DNA of 64,000 nucleotides from Pomphorhynchus laevis. Lineage: Eukaryota; Acanthocephala; Palaeacanthocephala; Echinorhynchida; Pomphorhynchidae. The DNA lies in contig WNNJ02001952.1 in the NCBI GenBank assembly GCA_012934845.2, forward strand, positions 62,001-126,000. The letters run 5' to 3'. The translations under genes and the position numbers were made by a program. Shown here in pieces: positions 1 through 10,600 of this stretch; positions within the stretch are counted from its first letter, which is position 1, and every line of letters starts with the position of its first letter. The notes under the pieces were generated by a model that saw only the letters and a list, made by a program, of their open reading frames with translations, did no database searches and was not told the origin of the DNA.

Positions 1-1020
1 GCGGATAACATACATTATCCTAGTAAGCGACGATACGATATTTATTGAAAATTCGGAATTAGTTATTCGTCAACAAAATGTGATGATACTATTTTTGTTA
101 TTTTAAGGAAACACCATGTTAGCATGGGTTATTCGACAATTTACAGAATAGCGCGGAAGGGATCAAGTACAATTGAGAAGGGCATATGAATATTTAAAAG
201 GACATAAATATGGATTGGTCAATACTTTTAATTAAACCATTTCAGGCAATTAATTTATTCACTAATAAATATATGACATCGAATACATCTCTAACAATCA
301 AAGTCTAACAAATAATTATTTTTTTTAATGTTTTGTAACGCGAATTTATCAAAACACACTGACGACTGCTTACCCTCTTTAGGTAGGCAATTGAAAGGAT
401 CGAATCAAAAAGCTAAAATGAAACTTTACATTTATCCAAGTTAAAATGCAATATTAATGTACTTGTACATTTATTACAAAACGTGCATGAAACGAAATTA
501 TTACAAAAATAATACATTTTGAAGTTTTAAATCCATACGCGAACTAAACTCCCGTTCTGACCGTCTCAAAAAATCATTATGTATCAGAGAGTGTTTCAAA
601 TGTTTCCTCTAAAAATTAATATCTAAAATATGATTAGAAATATAAATAGTTAACCTTTATGTGATTGTGTCGAGTATTTCCGCCGTTCACATTCAGCTCC
701 TGATTTTTCAAACAACGAAAATAGTCGTTAACGTTACTAAACAGATTTTTTTGATAAAAATTTATGATTAAAATTTTTTATCATTTAGATAAATAGTTTT
801 ATAAATTTATTTAGTCCACTTCAAATATATATATAAATATTTAAAGCGAACTTTAATTGATTTGTAAAGTTAAGCCAATTGTAGATAAAGTAACGACCGT
901 TTCGTTACTTTCAGATATTGTACAATATGAATCAAATGTAAATATTGCAAACTTGAACGTAATAGTTACTACTTTCGTGCGTCATCCGATCAGTCAAAGT
1001 AGTAGTTGGAAATACAATTA
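1..1020. other. AT-rich intergenic DNA, nothing recognised
   Basis: No open frame with protein-like composition, no RNA gene and no repeat shared with the rest of the window was recognised here. Confidence 0.6.
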
Positions 1021-1025
1021 AAAAA

Positions 1026-1300
1026 TAAATCAGATAACTGAGTCTACGTATATTAAATTATTTATAAATTATACATAATGCATTTATTATTTCATTATAA
1101 AAATAAATAGTTATACCCATTCACCCTCTAATTTTAAACTTTCGGCTAACTTTCTACGTATTTTATTTTAAAATAAGTAGGATCAATTTAAAATTGCCTT
1201 TTCATTTTAAAAAGGCAATTTTTATGAATTGACTAAGATGAATAAGAATAAGGATTAGAGGTAATCAGGAGGAACTGCTATGTTATCGGGTTTCTAGATG
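1026..1300 (-). repeat. R1 repeat copy, degraded (Penelope-like element 3' end)
   Basis: It begins with the family signature AACTGAGTCTACG and ends with a variant of AGGAACTGCTATGTTATC. The same blocks recur near 1.6, 13.1-13.8, 18.9-19.6, 21.1, 47.15 and 63.2 kb. Strand is given as minus because in better copies the minus strand continues from PLE coding sequence. This copy stops inside the structured core. Confidence 0.7.
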
Positions 1301-1539
1301 TATTCGTTGGCAATACAATTAACAAATAAAAGTACAGATATAGCAAACAAAAGAAAATAGTAGCCATAAGCCAATTTTCGATTGTTCGCTTACAATGATT
1401 TTCTACAAAGCAAGGAAAGTTACGATATTCAATGATATTTTCGCAAGATCAAGGTGTTCTGCAAAAACGTATAGTAAACTACGAACAAATAATATTGTAA
1501 ATTTTAAATAAATGTTTTGTTCGACATTTAGTAATAACA

Positions 1540-1725
1540 GAAATAACATAAAAATTAATTTTAATGAATTGGTTAATAAATAGCAGACGATGTATCAGAA
1601 TATGGATTAGAGGTTATCAGGAGGAACTGCTATGTTATCAGGTTTCGGTACCTATTCTTCGACTTAGCATAGCAGCGACCAAAGACATGCTAATGACGTA
1701 TTTCGTCTGATGAAAATTTATTATT
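1540..1725 (-). repeat. R1 repeat copy with structured core
   Basis: It contains ATCAGGAGGAACTGC, then CTGCTATG paired with CATAGCAG about 37 bases on. The second helix seen in other copies (GGCCCC with GGGGCC) is decayed here. It is followed by the family end block, a variant of ACGTATTTCCTCTGAT. Probably an old copy of the 3' end of the Penelope-like element seen at 4-6 kb. Confidence 0.75.
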
Positions 1726-1756
1726 TAATATTTTATAAAAATAATAAAAATAATAA

Positions 1757-1832
1757 AAAATTTTATTGTAGCAAAATCAACAACTATGTTCATCATCAGG
1801 AATTGTATCGCTTTTGCTACAATAAAAATTTT
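1757..1832. repeat. Foldback element, about 19-bp arms
   Basis: The arms read AATTTTATTGTAGCAAAA and its near-exact inverse, with a loop of about 35 bases. The loop, read on the minus strand, holds CTGATGA followed by a short AAC/GTT helix, resembling half a hammerhead core, but the expected GAAA is not intact. It resembles the foldbacks at 17.5 and 19.3 kb. Confidence 0.6.
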
Positions 1833-1839
1833 GATTTTC

Positions 1840-4140
1840 CAGGTGTGTTTTTTTTCAATTAATTTTTGGGACAATGAGCATCTTTAATAACAGAAATATT
1901 CTTCTCATATCAGGAACACTTCCAAATACAGCGATAATTCAATGCAGTTTTGAAAAATGTTACATGCTATTTTGAAAACTGAACATGTCATTCGCTTTTG
2001 GTAATTATTTATAAGTAAAAACCTGAAATGGAAAACAAAACAATAAAATAAAAAAGAAACTTTTAAGATAAAAAATAACTTTTAAAAATGTGCTTTAATT
2101 AAACTTTTTATAACTGCAACTAAAATTTAATGCAGTTTTGAATGTAAATTTGGCAAAGGCAACTTTGATAAATGCAGTTTATTTGATAGCCAGGATATGT
2201 TTTACAACCAATATAATTCACGTCATATAGTTGATAGTTTTATGTATTTAAAAAATGATAAAACGAATAAAATCAAATTTTCAAAACCTCTACTTTATTC
2301 TCTTTTAATAATCATTTACTAGTAAGAAAATTACTATCTTAACGGGTAAAACAACAAAAAGAATCGAAACTTTTTAAAAGAAAACTTCGAACAATAAAAC
2401 ATGAACAATAAAATTTAAAAGAATTAAATAACAAACAGAAACAAAACTAAAAGTGAATAAATTATTTTGTTTAAAATTGATCCAAATTGTAAATATTATA
2501 GTAAAAAAGGAATTCGATTCATAAATTAAATTAAAATTTTTATCGAATTGTAATTATTTATTAAATTATTTATTTACTTATAATTAGAATTGAATAATTA
2601 AATTTTATTCAATAACTTAATATTAAATAATTAAGGACAATTTGTCCTGAATTATATTTAGGACATTTTATACAAGTATTTTTTTACCATATGTTCGACA
2701 TCTGGTGAAACTGGAACTCATCCAACTACAATTTATTCAGCCTATTGCACATCGCATATCAAGCATGAGACAAGACAATTATTCACTGCATTTTAGAAAT
2801 TAGACTACGTTTTGCTTTTGCACTTGAGCGTTCGGCATGCTCTTGTATACGTGCATCGAAACATAAAGTACTTGAAAAGCTTTTTTAGAACCCCTTTGCC
2901 ATTTAAAAAATTAAAAAATTAATTAAATTATAATGACGACGTCGGAGTATTGTGAATATATACTTTCATGGTGACAAATTGTTTAATAAGAGGTACACAT
3001 ATGCATAAGGTACACCAATGCGATTGCTGGAGAAAATATTGACAACCTATTTAGAAGGCACCATTGATTTTGTTGATCGATCATATATTTTATGTTATCT
3101 GCAACTTAGAAGTTAGGAAATTTAATAGTCATTTTAACTTTCGAGCATATATTACGAGGTAAAAATTAACTCACCGACTTCATATTGTCATAGTTTGATG
3201 GTTTAAGAGTTTTAAATTTGATAAATTGATCAACATACATAGCATTTATAGCAAAAATTAAAAATACACATTTTATGGCAGATTAAAGTTTCTACATACC
3301 GTAGAAAGAACTGTGAAAACTGTGAACATAATCACAATTATATAACTGTATTTGAAAAGAGCATGAAATTAGAGAGAATGTATAAGCTTATAAATGACGC
3401 TTAGGCGAGTACACATATGTTCAATAACGCGATTACTCAAATTTAAATGGGTCTATAAGCAAACCTTTCATTGATTTGACTCACATATTATGAAAATCCA
3501 CCTTTATTTATCTTTGAAAAAAACTAATGATTTAATTTGTGCGATAACTAAATACAATGCACCCCAATTTTTAAAAGCGGCCTTGTTTATTCTAAAAATT
3601 CAGATAAATCTAAAATACATACATTTTTGTTGCAGATTTTGCGTCGGAGGAACATAGCGCATCTGCAGTTTTACATATTGTATTTGAATATGATTTCTTA
3701 AATGAACTTAAACAGTTAAAATGGATATATCACTGAAGTACCTTCAAAAGAGGTATTTCAAACATGCTAGCACATTGTGAGTTGCAAAAATCTGGATGGT
3801 CAACATTATCAAGAAATAATCCTCCTTTATCTGTGTAAAAGAAAGCTTCAGGAAATGTTGGTAAGCTCTAATATGTAAAAATATTAGATGGAACTAGGGA
3901 AGAGAAGCAAAACCTGGAATATTTGCTGCAATAGAATTAGAATTGTAGATGTTAAAGCTTCGTCATCGCAATTTAAAGCTAGTGTAGAAAATCGTTTCAT
4001 AAATGCTCGCAATCGATTCTTGTTGAGCTTTAGTTTCAAAAAACAGTATTATTTTAAACAAATTAAATACATAAAATAAAAATAATAAGTAGTTTATATA
4101 ATTAGTAATATATAATTGTAATAATTAGTTTATTACATAT
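1840..4140. other. AT-rich intergenic DNA
   Basis: No gene was recognised. A possible isolated plus-strand terminal exon near 3,636-3,736 was considered and not accepted. The 63-codon frame at 3,888-4,079 has no recognisable features. Confidence 0.5.
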
Positions 4141-4152
4141 TACTGTTCAATA

Positions 4153-4716
4153 ATGGATAAAAAGGGTATAAAGGTTGAATCAGATAATAAAACTATACCT
4201 ATATTATATTGGAATCCAAAATTACATAAAAATCCAATAAAACCTAGGTTCATATGTAGTGCGTTTAAATGTACATTAAAACCACTTTCTGTTTATATGA
4301 ATAAAATACTTAAAGCAATTAAAGCACATTTTAAAAAATATTGCAAGGTAATCGAAATTAATACTGGTATAAAACACTATTTCAGTATTAATTCTACAAA
4401 AGAATTTTTAGAACAGACAAAAGGAATAAATTTTCAAAATATAAATACATACGATTTTAGTACGCTTTATACAAATCTAGATTTAGTAGATATTAAAGAA
4501 GCGTTAGTAAAATTAATTAATCTTATATTCGGAAAAAGATATACATATATATGTTATAATAATTATAACGCCTATCTAACAAAAATTAAACCATCAAATA
4601 AATATAAATATATGGATAAAATTGAATTAATAGAATCCTTAAATATTTTGATAAAATATACTATAAAACTAAATATAAACTATACCTATATTATATTGGA
4701 ATCCAAAATTACATAA
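4153..4716 (+). pseudogene. PLE reverse transcriptase fragment
   Basis: An open frame of 187 codons. Residues about 17-34 hold the PLE RT signature PKLHKNPIKPRFI, and residues about 98-108 hold YDFSTLYTNL, whose aspartate corresponds to the first catalytic acidic residue of the RT palm. PLE polymerases normally run to 600 or more residues with a second acidic motif and, in many clades, a GIY-YIG nuclease; neither is seen. The final residues repeat an upstream segment (bases 4,680-4,738 copy 4,194-4,251), so the frame ends in a duplication and not in a native C-terminus. Non-functional. Confidence 0.75.
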
Positions 4717-4738
4717 AAATCCAATAAAACCTAGGTTC
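4194..4738 (+). repeat. 58-59-bp direct repeat, copies 486 bp apart
   Basis: Bases 4,194-4,251 recur at 4,680-4,738 essentially unchanged (starting CTATACCTATATTATATTGG). Both lie in the RT motif of the PLE, so this is a partial tandem duplication of the element, as PLEs often show after template jumping. Confidence 0.85.
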
Positions 4739-5289
4739 GGACGGTATATATTATGATATGAACATTATATTTAACAAATTAAGTAAATAATTTATATGTA
4801 TCGTAAAGAAATCATATTTAAATTCACAAATGCATACCATATAATATAAAATATAATACATAAAATGATAAAATTTTAAAAATTGCAACAATTTGTAACG
4901 ATATTGGCTTTCTTCAAAATCATTTAAATAATTTAATAGATACATATTTTAAACTGGGTTACTATAAAAATATCATAAAACAGAAAATAGTAAAATATAT
5001 AAATCAACACAATAATATTAAAAATAAATTTAAAATCATAAGCGGGAATTTTTATGGATGGATAATAATTAATAAGTGAACAAATTTATCCAAGTAGCCT
5101 TATTCTTAATAAAAATAATATTGCTGAAAAAGAAACTATATATAGATATAAACATTAAATTAATATTAATTCAAAGTATTATTAACTTATATCTTAAAAA
5201 TTATAAGCCCATAATTTAAATTAATAGTACCGCAAATAAAATGCTAGTATATCTTAAAGGATATAAGCAAGCATAGTCGCATCGTTCAT

Positions 5290-6010
5290 TTCAACGTTCA
5301 TTTATATCCCAACCACTTGAATTCTTTAGAAAAATATCTTCGTCAAATTTTCCGAAACATCAGATTTTGAATCGTCCTGCACTTTCTCCTACCATGGACA
5401 CGGGTAATTTGATATCTTGGTCTGTGAAAGAACAAGACAAGGTTGACGAAGGCGGCGTTCTCGCGGAAATCGAAACCGATAAAGCATCAATAGTATTTAA
5501 AGTCGTCGATAGAGGATACGTTGCGAACTTATTGGTTAAAGCTGGTACAAAAGGAATTTCACTAGGTACCCCAATTTGCATCTCCTGAAGATGACTAAAA
5601 TCTTGACTCTCCTGAAGGTTGACTCTCCTGAAGATGTTGAAATGTTTAAAAACTATTCGGTTGCGGAAATTAACGAAAAAAGTGGTGAATTCACTGCTGA
5701 TAGAAATATCGAAGATCAGATCGTTAAATCTCATGAATAGGTAGATATCCGTGACAGGATATTATCAGCTACGGGTATTATATCTGTAGCTGGTTATTTC
5801 TAAAGCGTTAATTCCTCATTATTATTTAACTTCGATAAGAGAGACAATTTGAAAAGACAAAATTCCAAAATATATTCAATGGCCGTTATTGCCAAGGCTA
5901 CAGCTATTGCTCTTCAACAAATACCTGACGTCAATTCAGTACGGGCAGATACAAATTTACAAGAAACACTTGTGTATGAATATTCATTCATGCCATATAA
6001 TATCAATAAT
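5290..6010 (+). pseudogene. DLAT: Truncated pseudogene of pyruvate dehydrogenase E2 (dihydrolipoamide acetyltransferase)
   Basis: Upstream of the first lipoyl motif, SSNFPKHQ resembles the processed N-terminus of mitochondrial E2. The lipoyl domain follows: PALSPTM, then the lipoyl-lysine motif ETDKA, then GTPICI. The frame meets a stop at 5,587, where the local string CTCCTGAAG is repeated three times, and resumes as DVEMFKNYS. The peripheral-subunit-binding domain and most of the linker are missing. From about 5,805 the catalytic domain reappears as IPHYYLT and, in a shifted frame, AVIAKATAIALQQIPDVNS, matching the E2 segment before the CoA/lipoyl channel. The active-site histidine motif is absent. 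No introns are evident. It lies between two PLE 3' fragments, so it was probably moved or captured with them. Native role: acetyl transfer to CoA in the mitochondrial pyruvate dehydrogenase complex. Confidence 0.85.
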
Positions 6011-6029
6011 GAATCAGTATCAACTATTT

Positions 6030-6275
6030 AAAATAAAATATAATGCATTAAATAACGAAATCTTAAGAATTATTAAAATATATAACGATATTGGCTTTCT
6101 TCAAAATCATTTAAATAATTTAATAGATACATATTTTAAACTAGGTTACTATAAAAATAACATCAAACAAAAAATAGTAAAATATATAAATCAACACAAT
6201 ATTGTTAAAAGTAAATTTAAAATCATTAACGGAAAATTTCTATTGATGGAAAATAAATAATATACTTTGTAAAAG
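6030..6275 (+). mobile_element. Penelope-like element C-terminal fragment
   Basis: It encodes IGFLQNHLNNLIDTYFKLGY and then KQKIVKYINQHN, nearly the same as 4,890-5,040 and the inverted copy at 13.8-14.0 kb. Three independent copies with the reading preserved support a real PLE C-terminal domain. The stop codon is followed by AATAATATAC, the same transition into R1 seen inverted at 13.78 kb. Confidence 0.75.
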
Positions 6276-6279
6276 AATA

Positions 6280-7080
6280 GGATAGTACATTTCAGAGTAT
6301 TACTCTAGAAATTTTAATTGTATCAGCTAATTCCTCGAGAAAACCTCTAATTTTTATTATGATACATGGTAAATTTGCCATCAATTAATGCAAACTGAAT
6401 TCTAAAATTTCTTTATAAGATGAAGATATTACAATTTTTAAAGTTATTTATAATACAAAATATGCATTTACAGTCAAGTGATTATATTTATTTAAATACC
6501 AGCTGATACAATAATAATCAAATTATTTATCAAATTGTAAATTACATGTAAACATTAAAATCAAAGTACTTGTCGTATTCACTTGATGAAACTATATCAC
6601 TATATGAAACTATATTACTTAATATCAAAGCTTTAAAAATTAATGGATTTGATAATTATCGATTGAATACTTAAGATAAATTTCCAGTATTAGAAAGCAT
6701 ATTTTACAACTCCCTAATCGGAGAATGAAGATACTGGCTTGTCCCAAATATAACTCGAACCAAAAACATCATTTTCGATCGTAAGTTTTCAAAAATACTG
6801 AATTATAACATCTTTTTTTACTTTTTAAATATAAAAATATTGAGTTTGTCACATTTAAGTGACAAATGTCTTCCTTGGACATTATCGTATAATGTCGAAG
6901 GAAGTAAAAATATAATTATCATATAATTACAAAAGAAATGTAATTGATAATTTTTATTTTATTCGATTATTCTATTATTTTATTCGGTTAATATTTCAGT
7001 GCAGCGAAGCATATTTGGCGAGGCGACATATCACTCTGCAGCACTTTGCAGCGACTCTGCAGTATCACTCCGCAGTGATG
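6280..7080. other. AT-rich intergenic DNA; expected C-terminal NOC3L exons not found
   Basis: The NOC3L gene should continue downstream of 7,118 on the minus strand (about 170-200 more residues by comparison with other animals). No segment encoding the conserved C-terminal region was recognised here or further left. A short GC-richer stretch at 7,005-7,080 has repeated CTGCAG-type words. Confidence 0.4.
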
Positions 7081-7083
7081 TGG

Positions 7084-7116
7084 TAGGGAACCACATCACT
7101 CTGATGTGGTTCCCTA
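7084..7116. repeat. Near-perfect 15-bp hairpin
   Basis: TAGGGAACCACATCA is followed by a 3-base spacer and its exact inverse. The right arm overlaps the inferred 5' splice site of the last NOC3L exon found (donor on minus strand at 7,112-7,117). Confidence 0.85.
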
Positions 7117-7117
7117 C

Positions 7118-7695
7118 TGATTAGTAGAAATAATGAAACTACAGTCATTATAATTGCCAGCTTATTCTTCATTTGGCATCTATCGCAACGAAAAATGACA
7201 AGTCTGTAAAGAATAAACTATAAAAAATAATAAATTTAAAAAAATTAAAAATAATAAATTTTATGAATTAAATCAGTAATCAAATCCAAACATTAAAATT
7301 CTAACAACGCACGATTTACAATTACATTTTAAAATTTACATTTGATAAAATAACAATCTTTGAAATAATAGATAATATTAGGAAATTTACACAAAATGAG
7401 AGCCGAGAATTGCAAATCTACCTCTTTACATTGACGAACAAGAAGTTGTGATATGGCCGAAATAAGCGGATCGTAATCACATGATGATATCCCTAAAATA
7501 TAGAAAAAAAATATTATTTAAAACGAACATTTATATACCTCCGTTACTAATATTGGGCAGAATTTCATAAAGTTGCTGAAAAAACCTAGTAGCATCAACA
7601 TCGATGCCGGTAACATCTCGGTTTTGATGAGATTGAACACACCCAGCAGTCATAAGACAATATAATACCTCTTTACACATTTGGTTCGTTTTATC
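7118..7695 (-). CDS. NOC3L: NOC3L exons, C-terminal group found (three exons)
   Basis: Exon 7,539-7,695 encodes CKEVLYCLMTAGCVQ and DVDATRFFQQLYEIL, the family's repeat containing the NIDP-x-KFY-x-LY motif. Exon 7,393-7,492 encodes PLISAISQLLVRQCKEV. Exon 7,118-7,203 joins in phase across a GTGTAA donor, and the 38 residues spanning the junction align without gaps to the human protein. It lies about 6.7 kb from the preceding exon, across an intron filled by a LINE and a minisatellite. Confidence 0.8.
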
Positions 7696-10600
7696 CTAAA
7701 CACAAACTATAATTATTTAAGCGTACAGTTATTGGAAGTCTTACAAATATTGTAAAGGTTGAATAAATGTAATATTATGTAAGTATAACATTTGTTTAAA
7801 ACCAAAGCACGCGTAGAATACGTTAATTATAATCTCGCGATTATAAAGGCTGATGATGACATAAGCTAACATAAGCTGACGAGGACATAAGCTATTTTTG
7901 ATACTTTTGATTGAACTCTATACGTTTTGCACTATATACGTTTTGCACTATATACTTTTTGGACCACATACCTTTTAAATCATATACTTTTGGACAATAT
8001 ACTTTTTGGACCATATACTTTTTGGATCATATACCTTTTGGACCATTTACCTTTTAAACCATATATCTTTTAAATCATATCTCTTTTGGATCATATAACT
8101 TTGGACCGAATACCTTTTGGACCATATACCTTTAAGACCATATCCCTTTTGGACCATATACCTTTTAGACCATATACTTTTTGGATCATATATTTTTTGG
8201 ACCATATTGGACCATATACCTTTTAAACCATATACCTTTTAAATCATATCCCTTTTGGATCATATAACTTTGAATCGAATATCTTTTGGACCATATACCT
8301 TTTAGACCATATCCCTTTTGGACCATATACCTTTTAGACCATATCCCTTTTAGACCATATACTTTTTGGATCATATACCTTTTGGACCATATTGGACCAT
8401 ATACCTTTTAAACCATATATCTTTTAAATCATATCCCTTTTGGATCATATAACTTTGAACCGAATACCTTTTGGACCATATCCCTTTTGGACCATATACC
8501 TTTTAGACCATATCCCTTTTAGACCATATACTTTTTGGACCATATACTTTTTGGACCATATACTTTTTGGACCATATACTTTTTGGATCATATACCTTTT
8601 GGACCATATTGGACCATATACCTTTTAGACCATATCCCTTTTGGACCATATACCTTTTAGACCATATCCCTTTTGGATCATATAACTTTGAACCGAATAC
8701 CTTTTGGACCATATACCTTTTAGACCATATCCCTTTTGGATCATATAACTTTGAACCGAATATCTTTTGGACCATACACCTTTTAGACCATATCCCTTTT
8801 GGACCATATACCTTTTAGACCATATCCCTTTTAGACCATATACTTTTTGCATCATATACATTTTGGACCATAAACGTTTTGGATTATTTACTTTTTGGAC
8901 TTTATACATTTTGAACTATATACTCTATGATGCATAATATATGTATTAATATGATGTAATGCATATACTAAGAACAAAAAGCATTTTTATTAGAACTATG
9001 CTGACCGAGAAAATATTTTTGATTGAAAAAAGTCAAAACAACCAAAGACGTTCACTAATTAAAACAACCAAAAAATTCAAAGGCGGAAGAGAGTCACGGA
9101 TGCCTGTTTCCTTACAGTAGCGATTTTGGATCATCAAAGGATATTGGTAACGGGAGATAACCGAACAAACAAAATCACTCCGATGGCTCCACCGGCATAT
9201 TGGACAATGGAAGAAAAGTCGAAAGATAGTCTCGAATACATGTTTCCTTACAGTAGCAATGTTGGATCATCAAAGGATATCGGGAACGGGAGATAGCCGA
9301 ACAAACAAATCAAGACAATGAAAATGACAAGCAACAAATTTACAAAACATAAATCAAGTTAGAAGAACAATGGTCAACTTACCACTGACCGGAGGAGTTT
9401 TCATTGTCGGGTACCGTGTGACCAAGCAGTTGTACGGAGACAGGGAAAGAGTCATCAACATTCGAAGTGGACTGGCCTTCATGTAGGAACGTGGAATGTC
9501 ATCTCGCTGGCGGGAAAGGAACCATAATTAGTTGGAGAGATGGTTAGCTTCAGTCTTGAATATAGTCGGAGTGACTTCTCTTCACTATTCTGAAACTGGA
9601 GTTCCAGAATAGTGAGTTACCAACGGAAAGGAACGACACGCGGGTGTAAGGATACTTACAAGTCTCCAGTTGTTGTTCGTGGTAGAGAGGTTTAAACCAG
9701 TAAACGAAGGTTGGCGTCTCTGAGACTTTTAGTCAAAAAGGGAAAGGAGATAACTGTTGTGTGTGAGTATGCTCCCAACATTATCTCGGAATACGCAGCC
9801 TTCGTGGAAGATCTTCAGGCTCTGCTTGATAGTACTTCTGTTGGAAATTCCCTTAATCTATTGGGTGACTTCAGTGCTCATGTTGATAGCGACACTAGCA
9901 CTTACAAGAAGGTGTTGGGGAGGAGCGGACTCTCTGATTTGAATGCGATTGGTGTTGAATTATTGCACTTTTGTTCTCGTAACAATTTGTGCACAACCAA
10001 CTCGATTTTTTAAAATAAGTAAATCCATAGATGCACATGGCATCAGAATACTCTCAGACAAAGATCAATGATCGATTTTGTAATGGTTTCATCTGATCTG
10101 CAACGTTATGTTCTGGACACTTGTGTGAAGAGATGGGCTGATCTATCAACCGATCACTTCCTTGGTAGTTAGTAAAGTTCGATGGCCGGATTGGATGCTA
10201 GAGAAGCCTGGTAAAACCAAACGTTTACTTTTAAACCCAAACTGTTTACTATAAACCCAAACGTTTACTTTTAAACCCAAACGTTTACTTTTAAACCCAA
10301 ACTGTTTACTATAAACCCAAACGTTTACTTTTAAACCCAAACTGTTTACTATAAACCCAAATGTTTACTTTTAAAGGCCGTGCTGGGAGCGTCTAGCAGA
10401 TGTTTCTGTCGAAGAACATTTTTCTGGCTACATCCAGAAAAACGAGAGGATTTCATCCGAGAGGCATAAGGTGATTGTATGGAGGAAATACTCGAATTGC
10501 TTGGTGGACACCAACAGTTAGAGATTTTGTCCAACAGAAGAAGCTAGCTTATAAGGCAACTTTGTTAGATAAATCAGTGGAAGCTGTATACAAGTACTGA

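Larger units (their letters stand above)
4150..5085 (+). mobile_element. Penelope-like element, broken copy
   Basis: The first part (4,153-4,680) encodes the N-terminal half of a PLE-type reverse transcriptase. At 4,680 the sequence restarts with a repeat of bases 4,194-4,251 and soon loses the frame. From about 4,890 to 5,085 comes a segment matching the C-terminal coding part of a second PLE fragment at 6.05-6.26 kb and, inverted, 13.8-14.0 kb. The catalytic block of the RT palm (the second acidic motif) is absent. Phrases such as YDFSTLYTN suggest the Naiad/Chlamys-like part of the PLE family, but that placement is from memory. Confidence 0.75.

Noticed and set aside
3636-3736. Possible plus-strand terminal exon after TTGTTGCAG, reading FASEEHSASAVLHIVFEY
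   Set aside because: No matching upstream exon or family; a single splice-like site is too weak.
8186-8909. Overlapping open frames of 60-94 codons on both strands
   Set aside because: All are read-throughs of the 16-bp minisatellite in different phases; composition is periodic.
7915-8935. CRISPR array
   Set aside because: Continuous 16-bp repeats without spacers in eukaryotic DNA.
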